A stretch of DNA of 64,000 nucleotides from Costus lasius (GCA_027563935.2 CM050446.2:32925501-32989500); one strand, 5' to 3'. Counted from the first letter of the stretch, positions 21,051-33,742 are shown. Made by a program: numbers and translations. Notes: generated by a model from the letters alone, not told the origin.

Positions 21051-23298
21051 TGTTAGGGAATGCCGGGTGTAATTTAAAATTTTGCAGTCCCAGGACGCAG
21101 CGGAAGAAGCATTACACCCGAAACACACTCCTTTCCCAAGGATCCATGCGAGAGAGAAGACACAAGGATGTGTTAGAGATGTACCTCTTTTGCTTGTTTA
21201 GATGTCGAAGCCATGTTGAAGGCGCCCAAGTGTTCGCCCTCTACAAGTATCCACGCATCGAATCCTTGATCGTTGCTCCCTTCCATGCTTGGTGCTAGCC
21301 TCGGGAAGAGAATCAAGCCTTAGGGTATCTTTACTTCTCTTGCGCCACCTCCAAGATGAAAGCGCCAAGAGGAGATGAGGAGGAAGATGATGCCGCCAAG
21401 TTGCTTTCTTTCTTCTTCTTTGCTTGCGCCACCTTCAAGCAAGGTGCGCCTATGGGCCAAGGAAGGGAGAGAGCTTGTGGCAAGGAGATGCCACCAAGCA
21501 CTAAGAATCCTTGCGCCAAGAAGAGAGGGAGAGGAAGAAATTGTGGCTCCAAGGAAGAAGTTTGCGCCAAGCTTTGATGTTGTCGCCCTTTGCCCTTGCT
21601 TTCGCCGCTCTATGTGTGTTCACGTCTCCAAGAATTCATCATCTAGAGAAGGCGACAATGGGTCCTATAAATAGGACTAGAGGCGGTTTGAGCAAGGGCT
21701 AGGATCATGCCAAGTGTACGGCTAGGATGAGGTGTCTTGAAGTAAGGAAAGTCTCCAAGACTTTACCATAAACCTCATTCAACCTATCCATAAAAGTCCA
21801 AACACTATATCAGCCCAAGACATGCCTCAAATGCATTCTTACCATCAAAGGCTAAGTGGCTAGGCGCAACATGCATGAGGAGTTTCGGCTAGGGTAAGGG
21901 TTTTGGGAGAAACTAGGGTTTGAGGTAAGGTTAGTCTCCAAGACATTACCATATACCTCTTCCCTATGTCCATATGCGCCTAGGAACTTCCCATAAAAGT
22001 TCTCAAGCCATATCAGCCCCAAGACTTACCTTATAGGCAAGTATTCCATCCAAGGAAGAAGGGCTAGGCGCCCTTTACTTCCATAATGAAGCAAAGGCGC
22101 CTCCCTCACCCCATTATGCCCCTAGGCGCCAATGGGGTGAGATTTCTCCCCATTATACCCTTTTAAGCCAATTCCTCTTCATGACAACTAATTATTGGGC
22201 CTCATTGGATAATGAGCTAGCCCAAACTTCATGGCGTGGGTTGATTAAGCCATTGGATCTAATCCAATGCAACCCTAATCCAAATGTGACCAATCTAGGT
22301 CAATTTCAGGTCAACCTGCCAAAAATGAAGTTTGGCTCCAATAACTTTCTTCCGACTCATCAGGCCCATTGGCGCTGATGAAATCTTCCAAATTGATCCA
22401 AGTTATCCAATAACTTGATCCTAAGGCTTTTGATTAAAGCAACGTCAAGAGTCTATTGCGTGTGACCCCGTAGGATCCATATGACGATGGCAATGATGTA
22501 AACATCATAAGTAGTGAGGGGTATCTAGCAACACATCACTACTACCCATGTCATAGGACTTAAGTCATTATGGCAACAACTCCTAACAAACAACGAGGAT
22601 TCCTATTGCATTACAGATCCCTTTGCCTAAGCTGATACCTTGCCATTGGATTAGTCTCAAGTTTATTATCCAATGCATTGGTCATGACTCAACAAGTGTG
22701 GCCACACTCTCCTGTCATGCACCAATAAGGTGGGGCGCCCCGAGTGGATATCATGCTTCCAATAAGGAAGGGGCAAATCCTACTATTGGTCATCCATGTC
22801 TCTACATGACTTATGACATGCCCAATGACAGTCGTTTTGATCTCCCAATTACAGAGAGACGTAAGACTGTATTAAAGCACACCCATCATCAAATCTAGAC
22901 ATGAATACCTCAAGTCTAAGGATCAATGCAAACCTCTTGTATGTGAGATTGACTTGTTGACTAGACAAGTCAATCCTCACGGTGGATCACTCCAGTGCAT
23001 CCAATGCACCTGTATGTCTGCGTTACTGTGCTCCGCACCTAACTAGCCCATACACCAGTCTCACATGTACCAAAGCTGTCCCATATCTGCTAAGGTACCT
23101 TGTCTGGGGATAGCTTATGAGAATGGATCCAATCCAAACTCCTAGGACATTATTTATGCAACTCAATACATCAACGCAGGTAGAGAAGTCTGCATAATAA
23201 CGACCATGCCTATATAAAGAGTAATAGTTCTATCAAAGTACATTCAAACAATGTCTGACCATGTCCATACATTTGTCTTTAGGGCATATACACCAACA
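21051..23298 (-). mobile_element. 3' LTR of copia B
   Basis: On the minus strand it runs TGTTGGTGTATATGCCC...TTCCCTAACA. It contains TTCCGCTGCG near its end and the stem-loop at 22511-22542. ORFs within it (for example 22181-22378) recur in every related LTR and are not genes. Confidence 0.9.
22511..22542 (-). other. LTR stem-loop (B 3' LTR copy)
   Basis: Arms GTAGTGA and TCACTAC, perfect, around an 18-nt loop reading TGTGTTGCTAGATACCCC on the element strand. A second copy is at 29548-29579 in the 5' LTR. In element A the arms are CAGTGA/TCACTG with the same loop. Confidence 0.55.
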
Positions 23299-23313
23299 AT
23301 CTCCCACTTGCAC
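23299..23313 (-). promoter_or_regulatory. Polypurine tract of copia B
   Basis: On the minus strand GTGCAAGTGGGAGAT directly before the 3' LTR. It is identical to that of element A and almost identical to that of element I. Confidence 0.8.
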
Positions 23314-26300
23314 TAAGACCAAGGACAACTGGTGTTTAGTCAGTTCCAATGTCTCTAGTATGACCCATTTAGCTTCCGCTGCGCCAGAGGCTTGGTCAGT
23401 GGGGTTTTCCAGATTGCTATCTGTGTTTATTTTAACAAATTTGATCATCATCCTTATTCATGATCTCTAAGATCAGATGATATGCTGTAGTACATACTTG
23501 AGCATTAAGTTCCTTTTCTTATGCTATGGCCCTAGTAATAACTATACTGGACCATCAAGCACTATGAACTAGATCAAGTTCAAATGAATGAAGCTGCATC
23601 CTTGGCTGCCACAAGGAGCTGCAATGTACTCAGCCTTATTTATAGAATCTTGCCACTTTGGTTTGCTTGATGTTCTTTCACCATACAACACCATAACAAG
23701 GCAAAGCGCAAATCCTGGCTGTGATCAATAGTCACTAGACTGGAACGAAGTGTCAGTGTACCCCTGTACACAAAATTCTTTCCTGTCTATCATAGACTAG
23801 ACTCCAATCCTTTATACTTCCCAAGTATATATATAAGGATTGCTTTCACAGCTATCTAATGTTAAACACTAAAATCTGATTGAAACTTGCTGGCTATGCT
23901 CCAAGCATTTGCCACAAATGGTCTTGAGTATATTATTCAAAACATGATCCATCCTACACACCAAATATCAGGATTTTAGACCCATGTTATTACTCTCCAG
24001 CTGTGCCACAGGACACAACATCTTTGAGAGACTCAGACCATATCTTCCTGGAAGGTATCAATATTTGGAATCATCCAATATAAACCTCTCCAGAAACTCT
24101 TGGATGAACATAGATTGACTAAAGGGCAATGACTTTCTTGGATCTCTATCTATAGATCATCATGCCTAGGATGCAGGCATCATTCCCTAGATCATTCTTC
24201 TCGAAATACATATCAAACCTTTTCTTCACCATGTGAAGAGCTGAGATGTCATTCCATGTGAGGAGAATATCATCAATCATCTAGACAAGAAATACTATTA
24301 AGGTGCTCCCACTGATCTTCTTGTAAACATAGGCTATTTCAAACATGCTTGCATAACATCATGCATATCTATATGGCCTTGATATGAAAACCTTCTGGCT
24401 ATTTCCTTATAGATATCTTTTCAGATGTCCATGCAAGAAAAGCAGTTATCATAACAAGATGCCATAATTGATCATGCAATTATAACAAGCAGATCCCTAA
24501 TGGACTTAAAGCTCAGCTATTGGTGAAAATTTCATCATTATCCACCCAGTGGATTTGCCTGAAATTATTGTTTACTAGCTTATCTTTTAAGGTAACAATG
24601 TTACCTTCCATGTCTATCTTCCTAGAAGATTTATTATAGCCTGTGGGAATTACCCCTTTTGGCAGCTCATCCAAGTCCCAGACTTGATTAGCAGACATGG
24701 AGTCCATTATGGTTCTCATGGCCCTTAGCCATTTCTTGGAATCTAGTCCACCGATCGCTTCCATTTCCTCATAAGTCTTAGGTTCATGCTTGATGAAAAA
24801 TTCGTCATGCCCAGCATATCGAATCGATCCAGACTTATGTTATTCCTGTGTTACTTGAACTCAGGTTGACTTTCAACCTGTATGTGAGATTTTGCTCTCC
24901 ATGTGTGTCTAATTATATTGTGGTTGATTCTGGATCTTGTCCAAATCAAATCTACTCCCACTAGCTTCTTTCAAAAGAAATACTTTCTCAAGAGAGACAG
25001 CAGTTTGAGCAACAAATACTTTGTTCTCCATGGGATAGAATTAGCACTCTATAGTGCACCACAAATACATACTTTTGAATCACTGCACATTACATTCCCA
25101 ATTCCATTGAAGAAATGGGATATTTGCAGTTTGCAACTCAAAAGCTAACTTAGACATTTTCTTACGGAGCAGCCGTACATCTGTTTGCATGGCATCATAG
25201 TAGTATATTTGCATGACTATTCAAAGATGGAACCACATCCAATGTGTTCCTTTTTCTTTCTTTGAAATTCACCACATAGTGGTGTACTAAGAAAGCTGTG
25301 AGGTCACTCCACACTTCTTAGGACAGTCATCAAATTCTCCACTAATTATCTTGATCCAATCAAGGTGCTTTAATAGATCCTTCAATTTGACTCAATACTT
25401 CATTTGTGAACTTCTTGGATTTTTCCAAAGTTCTTGGGTTGCGTAAGGCATACCCACACCTAAATGAAGTATAACTCCTCTTAGAGCTTGTTTACATGGG
25501 TCTACTTACATTTTGTGTATTAGATCCAACAAGCCAATAGTCCTTCCATCCTTTACGATGAAGGCAGCATCTGTCATATTGTTCCTTTGAACTAGGCTCA
25601 CATGTATCATAATCCTGAAAGGATAATGATCCCAATAGTCCATGGACTTTTGGATGTGATCATTATTCTATGGTTCAAGAGACAATGCTATAAGAGGAAT
25701 TTTATTGAATCATTAGATCTGATCTTGTGCTACATATAGAACCATAAACTATTGTCAATTGTATCACTTCAATAGAACATCTCAGATTAAAGAATATTAT
25801 TTATTATTTCAAACTGAAGTCCTTTCCAAAAGGAATGATGTTCTAATACATAAGCTGATACAATAATAGCAAAGTTCTATATAAAGTCTTCAAGGCAGTG
25901 AGATGATATCAACAGCAGCATCCAATGCTCCGTCCCTGACCCGAGAGTCGATCCCATCAAGCCTCTTCGTCCTACTTCTTTTGAGCTCCTGCACATGTAA
26001 AACATATGTGAGCCTCACATACGGTACCCAGTACCCATGAATAAGAAGTAGACAAAAGACCTCGGTAACACAATACCTGAAGCGGATGGATTACATCCCT
26101 TCCTCTTTGCCATGCTCTTCTTGGCCATCAATCCTCTTCGAAATACCCATGCATTCCCAGTCTTCCGAAGTATTAGCTTCAAAGATACAGAACCATGGTC
26201 TTTCTCAGATTCAGGCACACATTCTGAAGATCCAACAGAACTCTCCTGATCATTGTCTATAGAGCATGGTGTGAAGAGACCTTTGAGATGTACGATTAGA

Positions 26301-26557
26301 TCATAGATCCCCATCTCATCACATTCAACCTTGACCTCTGGGGTCATGCACTCTAAGACAAGAGCAGTGTACTGTTCGTTATCTTCACAATGTTCAAGAT
26401 AGACATTCCACTCCCAGTCATTAGTGAAATACACACTGGGCTGGGATGGAGGTCTTTCAAGAAGATGCACCTTATTTTCTTGTTCCAGTATCTTGGACAA
26501 AATCTTGAACCATTTTGTCCAATTTGTCCCATCCAGTTTATGTTTATAAAGTTTCAA
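23314..26557 (-). pseudogene. Decayed copia gag-pol of element B
   Basis: Traces of a whole copia polyprotein in scrambled frames. Gag (26557-26015): DGTNWTKWFKILSKILEQENK, YTALVLECMTPEV and IYDLIVHLKGLF, a UBN2-like copia gag. The RT N-terminus (24764-24513): SKKWLRAMRTIMDSMSANQVWDL. The RT active site near 24270-24300 reads IDDI after a stop where YVDDI is expected. The RNase H end (about 23451-23330) keeps the HTDSNLADPLT block as INTDSNLENPT. The region is roughly 0.6 kb shorter than in element A and cannot encode working enzymes. Confidence 0.8.
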
Positions 26558-26739
26558 TCTTAGATCAGGAGATGCCTTCTACAATAAGCAAATAATTAAA
26601 GTAAGTACAATGATAAAGCATTTAACAAGGACTTTAAATTAAATGCTATGTTCCCACTACTTCCAAAACAAGTTGAGAACTCTCTAACTCAACATGGAGA
26701 TGAGTGAGTAGGATCCTAATTTCACATAAGGTCTCCGCG

Positions 26740-27080
26740 ACTCACGAGGGTGAGTTGAGATGCATAGAGAGTCTCATGCTTCCTTAGGTAGGCATGCCAG
26801 CCAATTGTGCCATGCACAATTCCTCTCAGTTAAGATAGACTAGGCGTCCTGTGTCCAGCGAGGGCTGGATACAACACAAAACCCTATCCTCTCAACAGTT
26901 GCCTCTAGTAATTCATCATGTCAATGACATATGAAAAACCAGTCAAGACTGGTCCTAACCGTTATGCCCAGGGCCAACAAATTTCCGTGCGAAGGCACGC
27001 CCAGGTTAAAACTGGACTGGGGAAATTATTGTCACCACACACCTTCTAAAGATAAGTGGGTGTGTCCCACGAGGGTGGGA
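26740..27080 (-). other. Hairpin series in the copia B leader
   Basis: Plus-strand sequences: ACTCAC-GAGG-GTGAGT (26740), TCCAGC-GAGG-GCTGGA (26854), ACCAGTC-AA-GACTGGT (26938) and TCCCAC-GAGG-GTGGGA (27065). Three share the GAGG loop (CCTC in the RNA) with different, fully complementary 6-bp stems. Confidence 0.7.
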
Positions 27081-28075
27081 AACAGTTCACAACACCACTG
27101 ATCGATAGTTTGATGAGGGCTACGCGTTAGAAGGCTATCGACTTGATATTGAATTGAGAGTTTTTGCATGTTTGTTTTATTCTTTTCTAGCATGCAGTTT
27201 TCCTATGGTTATGGCAGCAAGGAAAAACATCACAGGCATGCTATGGACAAAATAATAAACCATCACAGGCATGCTATTTTGGTCAATATGGTCATAGCCC
27301 TTTTCATACACATAACTTGTCACGAGCCATGTGACATGTTATTGTGCATCCAAGGGTTGCGAGTCCCTGAAGCAAATCAGCCCATGCCAGAAGCCGAAAG
27401 CTAGTGTCCTTCCTTCAGCCGCAAGTTCATCACCAAGCTTCCAAAGCTGGCGCCACTCTGATATCGGTTGAAGAAGACACCTTGTTGTCTTTGATGAACC
27501 TTAACCTATCTCATGTAAACAATTCTACATCTATTCTAAGGAAAGATGAAAATTTTACATCAAGAAGGGGAGAACCACACGCAGGTGGTAGAAAGATTTT
27601 ACAAGCATTCGTCACAGGTGGAAACATGCTTCCACATCACAACACAGGAGGGCACTCGCTATGACCATATCAACCCATGGAAGAGACAAGTGGCGCATAT
27701 ATAAAATTTGAAAAACCGTAATAATCAAATTTTATCCCCTTATGCGCCAACTCCATCCAAAGCACTCTCTTTATCAAATTTATGCTAAAATTGGGATCAA
27801 GTTTCATGATGATTTCATGGACCCTATCGGCTGGCAATTTTGTCAGATCAAGAGACCTGGCCAGTCCGAAGACACAATGCCCGTCCTACTTGACAAAACT
27901 ACGTGCGCCTTTGGTCTTAAATCCATCATAAACATAATCCAAATTTCGGCCATAAAAATTGATGAAAGAAGTTTGGATGAAAGCGCCTTCTAGGTTAAAC
28001 GCGCATGGATGAACGAAAAATTTTCCAAAAATTTTTCACACAAGCAAATGTACACCTTGTGTTTCTCGCAAGTAC

Positions 28076-28086
28076 CTCTGATACCA
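28076..28086 (-). promoter_or_regulatory. Primer-binding site of copia B
   Basis: On the minus strand TGGTATCAGAG, one base after the 5' LTR end. Complementary to the 3' end of initiator tRNA-Met, the usual plant copia primer. Confidence 0.85.
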
Positions 28087-28087
28087 C

Positions 28088-30335
28088 TGTTAGGGAATGC
28101 CGGGTGTAATTTAAAATTTTGCAGTCCCAGGACGCAGCGGAAGAAGCATTACACCCGAAACACATTCCTTTCCCAAGGATCCATGCGAGAGAGAAGACAC
28201 AAGGATGTGTTAGAGATGTACCTCTTTTGCTTGTTTAGATGTCGAAGCCATGTTGAAGGCGCCCAAGTGTTCGCCCTCTACAAGTATCCATGCGTCGACT
28301 CCTTGATCGTTGCTCCCTTCCACGCTTGGTGCTAGCCTCGGGAAGAGAATCGATCCTTAGGGTATCTTTACTTCTCTTGCGCCACCTCCAAGATGAAAGC
28401 ACCAAGAGGAGATGAGGAGGAAGATGATGCCGCCAAGTTGCTTCCTTTCTTCTTCTTTGCTTGCGCCACCTTCAAGCAAGGTGCGCCTATGGGCCAAGGA
28501 AGGGAGAGAGCTTGTGGCAAGGAGATGCCACCAAGCACTAAGAATCCTTGCGCCAAGAAGAGAGGGAGAGGAAGAAATTGCGGCTCCAAGGAAGAAGTTT
28601 GCGCCAAGCTTTGATGTTGTCGCCCTTTGCCCTTGCTTTCGCCCCTCTATGTGTGTTCACGTCTCCAAGAATTCATCATCTAGAGAGGGCGACAATGGGT
28701 CCTATAAATAGGACTAGAGGTGGTTTGAGCAAGGGCTAGGATCATGCCAAGTGTACGGCTAGGATGAGGTGTCTTGAAGTAAGGAAAGTCTCCAAGACTT
28801 TACCATAAACCTCATTCAACCTATCCATAAAAGTCTAAACACTATATCAGCCCAAGACATGCCTCAAATGCATTCTTACCATCAAAGGCTAAGTGGCTAG
28901 GCGCAACATGCATGAGGAGTTTCGGCTAGGGTAAGGGTTTTGGGAGAAACTAGGGTTTGAGGTAAGGTTAGTCTCCAAGACATTACCATATACCTCTTCC
29001 CTATGTCCATATGCGCCTAGGAAATTCCCATAAAAGTTCTCAAGCCATATCAGCTCCAAGACTTACCTTATAGGCAAGTATTCCATCCAAGGAAGAAGGG
29101 CTAGGCGCCCTTTACTTCCATAATTAAGCAAAGGCGCCTCCCTCACCCCATTATGCCCCTAGGCGCCAATGGGGTGAGATTTCTCCCCATTATACCCTTT
29201 TAAGCCAATTCCTCTTCATGACAACTAATTATTGGGCCTCATTGGATAATGAGCTAGCCCAAACTTCATGGCGTGGGTTGATTAAGCCATTGGATCTAAT
29301 CCAATGCAACCCTAATCCAAATGTGACCAATCTAGGTCAATTTCAGGTCAACCTGCCAAAAATGAAGTTTGGCTCCAATAACTTTCTTCCGACTCATCAG
29401 GCCCATTGGCGCTGATGAAATCTTCCAAATTGATCCAAGTTATCCAATAACTTGATCCTAAGGCTTTTGATTAAAGCAACGTCAAGAGTCTATTGCGTGT
29501 GACCCCGTAGGATCCATATGACGATGGCAATGATGTAAACATCATAAGTAGTGAGGGGTATCTAGCAACACATCACTACTACCCATGTCATAGGACTTAA
29601 GTCATTATGGCAACAACTCCTAACAAACAACGAGGATTCCTATTGCATTACAGATCCCTTTGCCTAAGCTGATATCCTGCCATTGGATTAGTCTCAAGTT
29701 TATTATCCAATGCATTGGTCATGACTCAACAAGTGTGGCCACACTCTCCTGTCATGCACCAATAAGGTGGGGCGCCCCGAGTGGATATCATGCTTCCAAT
29801 AAGGAAGGGGCAAATCCTACTATTGGTCATCCATGTCTCTACATGACTTGTGACATGCCCAATGACAGTCGATTTGATCTCCCAATTACAGAGAGACGTA
29901 AGACTGTATTAAAGCACACCCATCATCAAATCTAGACATGAATACCTCAAGTCTAAGGATCAATGCAAACCTCTTGTATGTGAGATTGACTTGTTTACTA
30001 GACAAGTCAATCCTCACGGTGGATCACTCCAGTGCATCCAATGCACCTGTATGTCTGCGTTACTGTGCCCCGCACCTAACCAGCCCATACACCAGTCTCA
30101 CATGTACCAAAGCTGTCCCATATCTGCTAAGGTACCTTGTCTGGGGATAGCTTATGAGAATGGATCCAATCCAAACTCCTGGGACATTATTTATGCAACT
30201 CAATACATCAACGCAGGTAGAGAAGTCTGCATAATAACGACCATGCCTATATAAAGAGTAATAGTTCTATCAAAGTACATTCAAACAATGCCTGACCATG
30301 TCCATACATTGGTCTTTAGGGCATATACACCAACA
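28088..30335 (-). mobile_element. 5' LTR of copia B
   Basis: 2248 bp, same termini and length as the 3' copy. Ends at CCAACA 30335 and is followed by the target duplication CTTAA. Stem-loop at 29548-29579. Confidence 0.9.
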
Positions 30336-31713
30336 CTTAATTGCTTCATATTCTTTAGAGTTTTCACTTTTCCCTTGTTTTTATTGAAATGTAGGGATTT
30401 CACCCTAAAATCAATGGAATTTGGAAGATCTGAGGATATAGGACAAATCCTCATGGTGAGACGAAGCTGCACGTTGAATTTCAGCACAAACGGAGTTATC
30501 TGTGCTCTTCACGGGCATGGTCGTGTATCCATGCACGGCCGTATATGAACTTGCACTTTTAGATCTTTCGACGAAATGTTTACGGGCACACCCGTGAACC
30601 AATGCACGGCCATGAAGAGCAATTTTTTTAGAAAAATAAAGTCATCGAGCCATACACGGGCATGGCCGTGCATCGTCCCGCCCAGTTCGACACCCATTCG
30701 GTTTTTTGGCCATAACTGACTATTTTGGAAGCGAATTTCACTGAAATTTGGTGGAGATCTTCCTAACTTAGCTACACACATTTTGGGACCAAAATCATCA
30801 GATTTGATTAAGTGGTTGAGGAGAACGAGCGAAAGGGTGACAACCTAGGGTTTGGGGTGATTTTCTGGGCGACAACACTATTCCGGCACGATTCTTCCTT
30901 CGTTCCGACATGGATCTTCGTGCTGGACCTCATTCCATCAAGGATCTACCCTTTCCTCTTGTTTGATTTGATTTGTATGAGAGATTTGGTGTATTTCACG
31001 ATGTATATGATAGCGTAAACTCTCCTTTCGAGGTTTGGGCGTAGCCCACTGTATGAATGTTGAATATTATGACTTGATCTATATATTTCTCCACTTATCA
31101 TTGTTCTTATTCATGCCTAGGAAGTTTTCACTCATGTTTATGTACTGGCCATATGTATGCATGTCTTAGATACTGTGAGAAGGACTAAGAGGTGATCCAC
31201 AGTCATCGGAATCCCTTAGACTGGACTGGTGATTTCGTTTGGCGAGAGCATTCGAAATCACCCGAGGAACCATAATCCTTCACAAAACCCATTGGATCTG
31301 CTTAACCCGGTAAGCCACGAGGGTAGTAGACTTGGGTTAAGTCGGATACCGGACCGTGTCCTGAGAGCGAGCGCGTCTGTACCCTAGGAAGGATTACCTT
31401 GAGAACTTAGATAAAACTTGAATAGAACATCAAGCCTTAATATTTCTTCATGTTTCAGTGCGGTGAAACCCGATACCCCGAATCTCTCTCATAGATTTGA
31501 AACCCCGATTGTTTTGCTCTCTGCTCTGCTTGATTTCATTTGCTTTAGTTTAATTATCTGCACTAGGATTCTAGACATTTCTCCATTAATTGTTAACCTA
31601 GCTACTAGTTGACTGATTAGTTAGTACTTGACCCCTAGTCCTCGTGGGATCGATACTTATTTTATTACGCGATAGACCGTGCACTTGCGGTAGCAGCCGT
31701 CTAGGCCCTATCA
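30336..31713 (+). mobile_element. 3' LTR of element D, second part
   Basis: Resumes with CTTAA (the duplicated target) then TTGCTTCATATTCTTTAGAG, exactly where the 5' LTR continues, and ends CTATCA at 31713. It includes the palindrome units at about 30510-30680. ORFs at 30288-31018 are shadows. Confidence 0.9.
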
Positions 31714-32118
31714 TATGCACATGTGTATCCTCATCAATGACTCCGTCAACGGATGAACCCTAACGTGTTCACCTGGCCGTGAAGTTCTCTGTACTACACA
31801 GAAATTTCAGCGTAAGTAGCCTGCTCACCCAATATATCCTATAACACAAAATAAGTCATTATTAGTGAAAATTCTCAATCATAACATATAAAAAACATAG
31901 CGAGGACAATTTACTAAAGTGTTCGTCTAAAGCTAAATAACTAAAAATTAACTCAAAACAAAAGCAAACTTGGCTTGCCTCCCAAGAGTGCTAGTTTAGG
32001 GTCGATAGCTTGACCATAAGTAGCTTTTAAGTAGCCAAGTCCATGGGATCCGAAAGGGTGAGAACAACCCCTTTCTCAATCTGCTCATCCTCAAAATAGT
32101 GCTTTAGTCTGTGCCCGT
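31714..32118 (-). other. Element F post-pol region
   Basis: Noncoding sequence downstream of the F pol gene. It begins at the D insertion (TATGC) and includes the third copy of the post-pol motif at 31969-32015. Confidence 0.55.
31969..32015 (-). other. Conserved post-pol stem-loop motif, copy 3
   Basis: On the minus strand GGTCAAGCTATCGACCC, TAAACTAGCACT, then CTTGGG-AGGCAA-GCCAAG, with one mismatch in the stem. It lies just after the end of the F pol frame. Confidence 0.7.
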
Positions 32119-33060
32119 TTACAGTAAAGCTTCTAGTGTGTTCTGCCCATATAGTGATGGCACCATAAGGTCGTACATGTTGGACCACAAAAGGACCAGA
32201 CCATCATGTGCGTAGCTTCCCTGGAAAAGCCTTAGTCTGGAGTTGAATAGTAACACTTTGTCGCCTTCGTGGAATTCCTTCTTCAAAATGCGCTTATCGT
32301 GCCATAGTTTGGTGCGTGCTTTGTAAATCTTGGTATTCTCATATGCGAAGAGTCGCATGTCCTCTAGTTCATCAAGTTGGAGCATCCTCTTCTCACCAGC
32401 ACTCTTGAAGTCATAATTGAGTTGCTTGACAGCCCAAAACGACCTGTGCTCAATCTCAACCGGTAAGTGACAAGACTTCCCATAGATAATTTGGAAAAGA
32501 GACATGCCTAGGGGGTCTTGTATGTGGTCCTATATGCCCATAGAGCATCAGGTGGTTTCTGAGCCCAATCCTTCCATGATCTGGACATGGTCTTCTCCAA
32601 GATTTGCTTAATCTCTCTGTTGGAAACCTCCACCTGACCGCTAGTTTGAGGATGGTAGGGCGTTGCAACTTTATGCTTTACTCCATACTTCTTTAAGAGT
32701 GCTTGTAATCGCTGCTCAATTAAGTGAGAACCTCCATCACTTATCAAGATTCTTGGAATTCCAAATCAGGGGAAGATCATTTTCTTGAAAAGCTTCATAA
32801 CAACTCTGGAGTCATTAGTAGCCTATGCGGAAGCCTCAACCCATTTGCACACATAGTCCACGGCCACTAGAATGTATCATTTACCACACAAAGACGGGAA
32901 GGGTCCCATGAAATCGATCCCCCATATGTCAAATATTTTCACTTCTAAAATGTCACTCAATGGAAGTTCATCCTTCTTCGAGATATTCCCCGTTCTTTGG
33001 CAGCTATCACATGTAAGAACAAATCATCGAGCATCATGAAAAATTGTGGACCAAAATAAA
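32119..33060 (-). pseudogene. Integrase of element F (broken)
   Basis: Frames 32747-32508 and 32505-32119 together hold the second half of a Ty3 integrase: [22 protein letters not shown] (second catalytic D), [20 protein letters not shown] (catalytic E), [13 protein letters not shown], then [20 protein letters not shown] and the C-terminal [13 protein letters not shown] and [14 protein letters not shown]. The upstream first D region is present but has many stops. A frameshift at about 32507 separates the two frames. Confidence 0.85.
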
Positions 33061-33325
33061 CCTGATTGCAAGACCTTAAAGGCTATTTTGATCACTTCAG
33101 CATGTCCTCCATTTGGCGAAGAATGACAATGTGTTAGCACACCAGTTATCTCTGCTTCAGGGGTGCATCTTCTATAGAGTCCATCGGCACATTGCCGGTA
33201 GAGTACGGATCATCCCAATAGTAAGATTTCATATCATACAAAAACTTCTTCTTCTTCTAAAAAGTGAGATCAAGGGGAAAAATGTTAGAAATAAAATAGT
33301 TCACATAATCCGCATACCATGGTAC

Positions 33326-33742
33326 TCATTGGTCAAGAAGAGCATAAAGATGTTCTTCAGGGAATGTATCGTTGATTTCTAAATCTTCTTCAAAGTTCCT
33401 TTTAGCATCCTTTTCTAGCCATGAGAGGTGATCGGTCACAAGGTTCTCGCTCCCCTTCTTATCCCTAATCTCAATATCAAATTCTTGTAAAAGAAGGATC
33501 CATCTTATAAGTCTTGGCTTGGTATCTTTCTTGTTTACCAGATATTTGATAGCTGCATGGTCAGTATAAACAATTACTTTCGAATTAACTAGATATGAAC
33601 AAAACTTATCGAAAGGAAAAACGATCTCAAGTAGCTCCTTTTCAGTGGTGGCATAATTCATCTGTGCTTCATCAAGTGTTCTACTCGCATAGTATATGGC
33701 ATGCAGTTTCTTGTGTGTCCTCTGTCCTAAGACAACCCCCAC
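33326..33742 (-). pseudogene. RNase H of element F
   Basis: 138 open codons: [76 protein letters not shown]. It is one segment of the broken pol frame. A stop just upstream replaces a residue of the CDASDxAVG block, and another follows LLDQ. Confidence 0.85.

Larger units (their letters stand above)
26558..28087 (-). other. Long 5' leader of copia B
   Basis: About 1.5 kb between the primer site and gag with no supported gene. It carries a run of small perfect hairpins (26740-26755, 26854-26869, 26938-26953, 27065-27080) whose positions match hairpins in the leader of element A. Confidence 0.65.
21051..30335 (-). mobile_element. Copia element B, non-autonomous (9285 bp)
   Basis: Two LTRs of exactly 2248 bp (21051-23298 and 28088-30335), flanked by perfect 5-bp target duplications CTTAA (21046-21050 and 30336-30340). 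Minus orientation: the initiator tRNA-Met primer site lies inside the right LTR and the plus-strand primer (GTGCAAGTGGGAGAT) beside the left LTR. The LTRs differ at about 27 positions by eye (1.2%), yet the coding region is full of stops and deletions. Confidence 0.92.
13920..31713 (+). mobile_element. Element D: non-autonomous Athila-like retrotransposon with nested copia B
   Basis: LTRs at 13920-15396 and 20962-21050 plus 30341-31713 begin TGATGACATGCAAATAT and end GGCCCTATCA. The primer site is of tRNA-Asp type. Internal order: gag, protease, hydrophobic-basic tail, stem-loop motif, palindrome array, ORF1, hairpin modules. RT, RNase H and integrase are absent, so copying would need enzymes from a partner. 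The target duplication is imperfect (TTTGC / TATGC). Copia element B sits in the 3' LTR. Confidence 0.85.

Noticed and set aside
21050..23470. Set of small ORFs (99, 79, 73 and 91 codons) repeated almost unchanged at 28009-30254
   Set aside because: Their conservation is explained by the two LTRs of element B being copies of each other.
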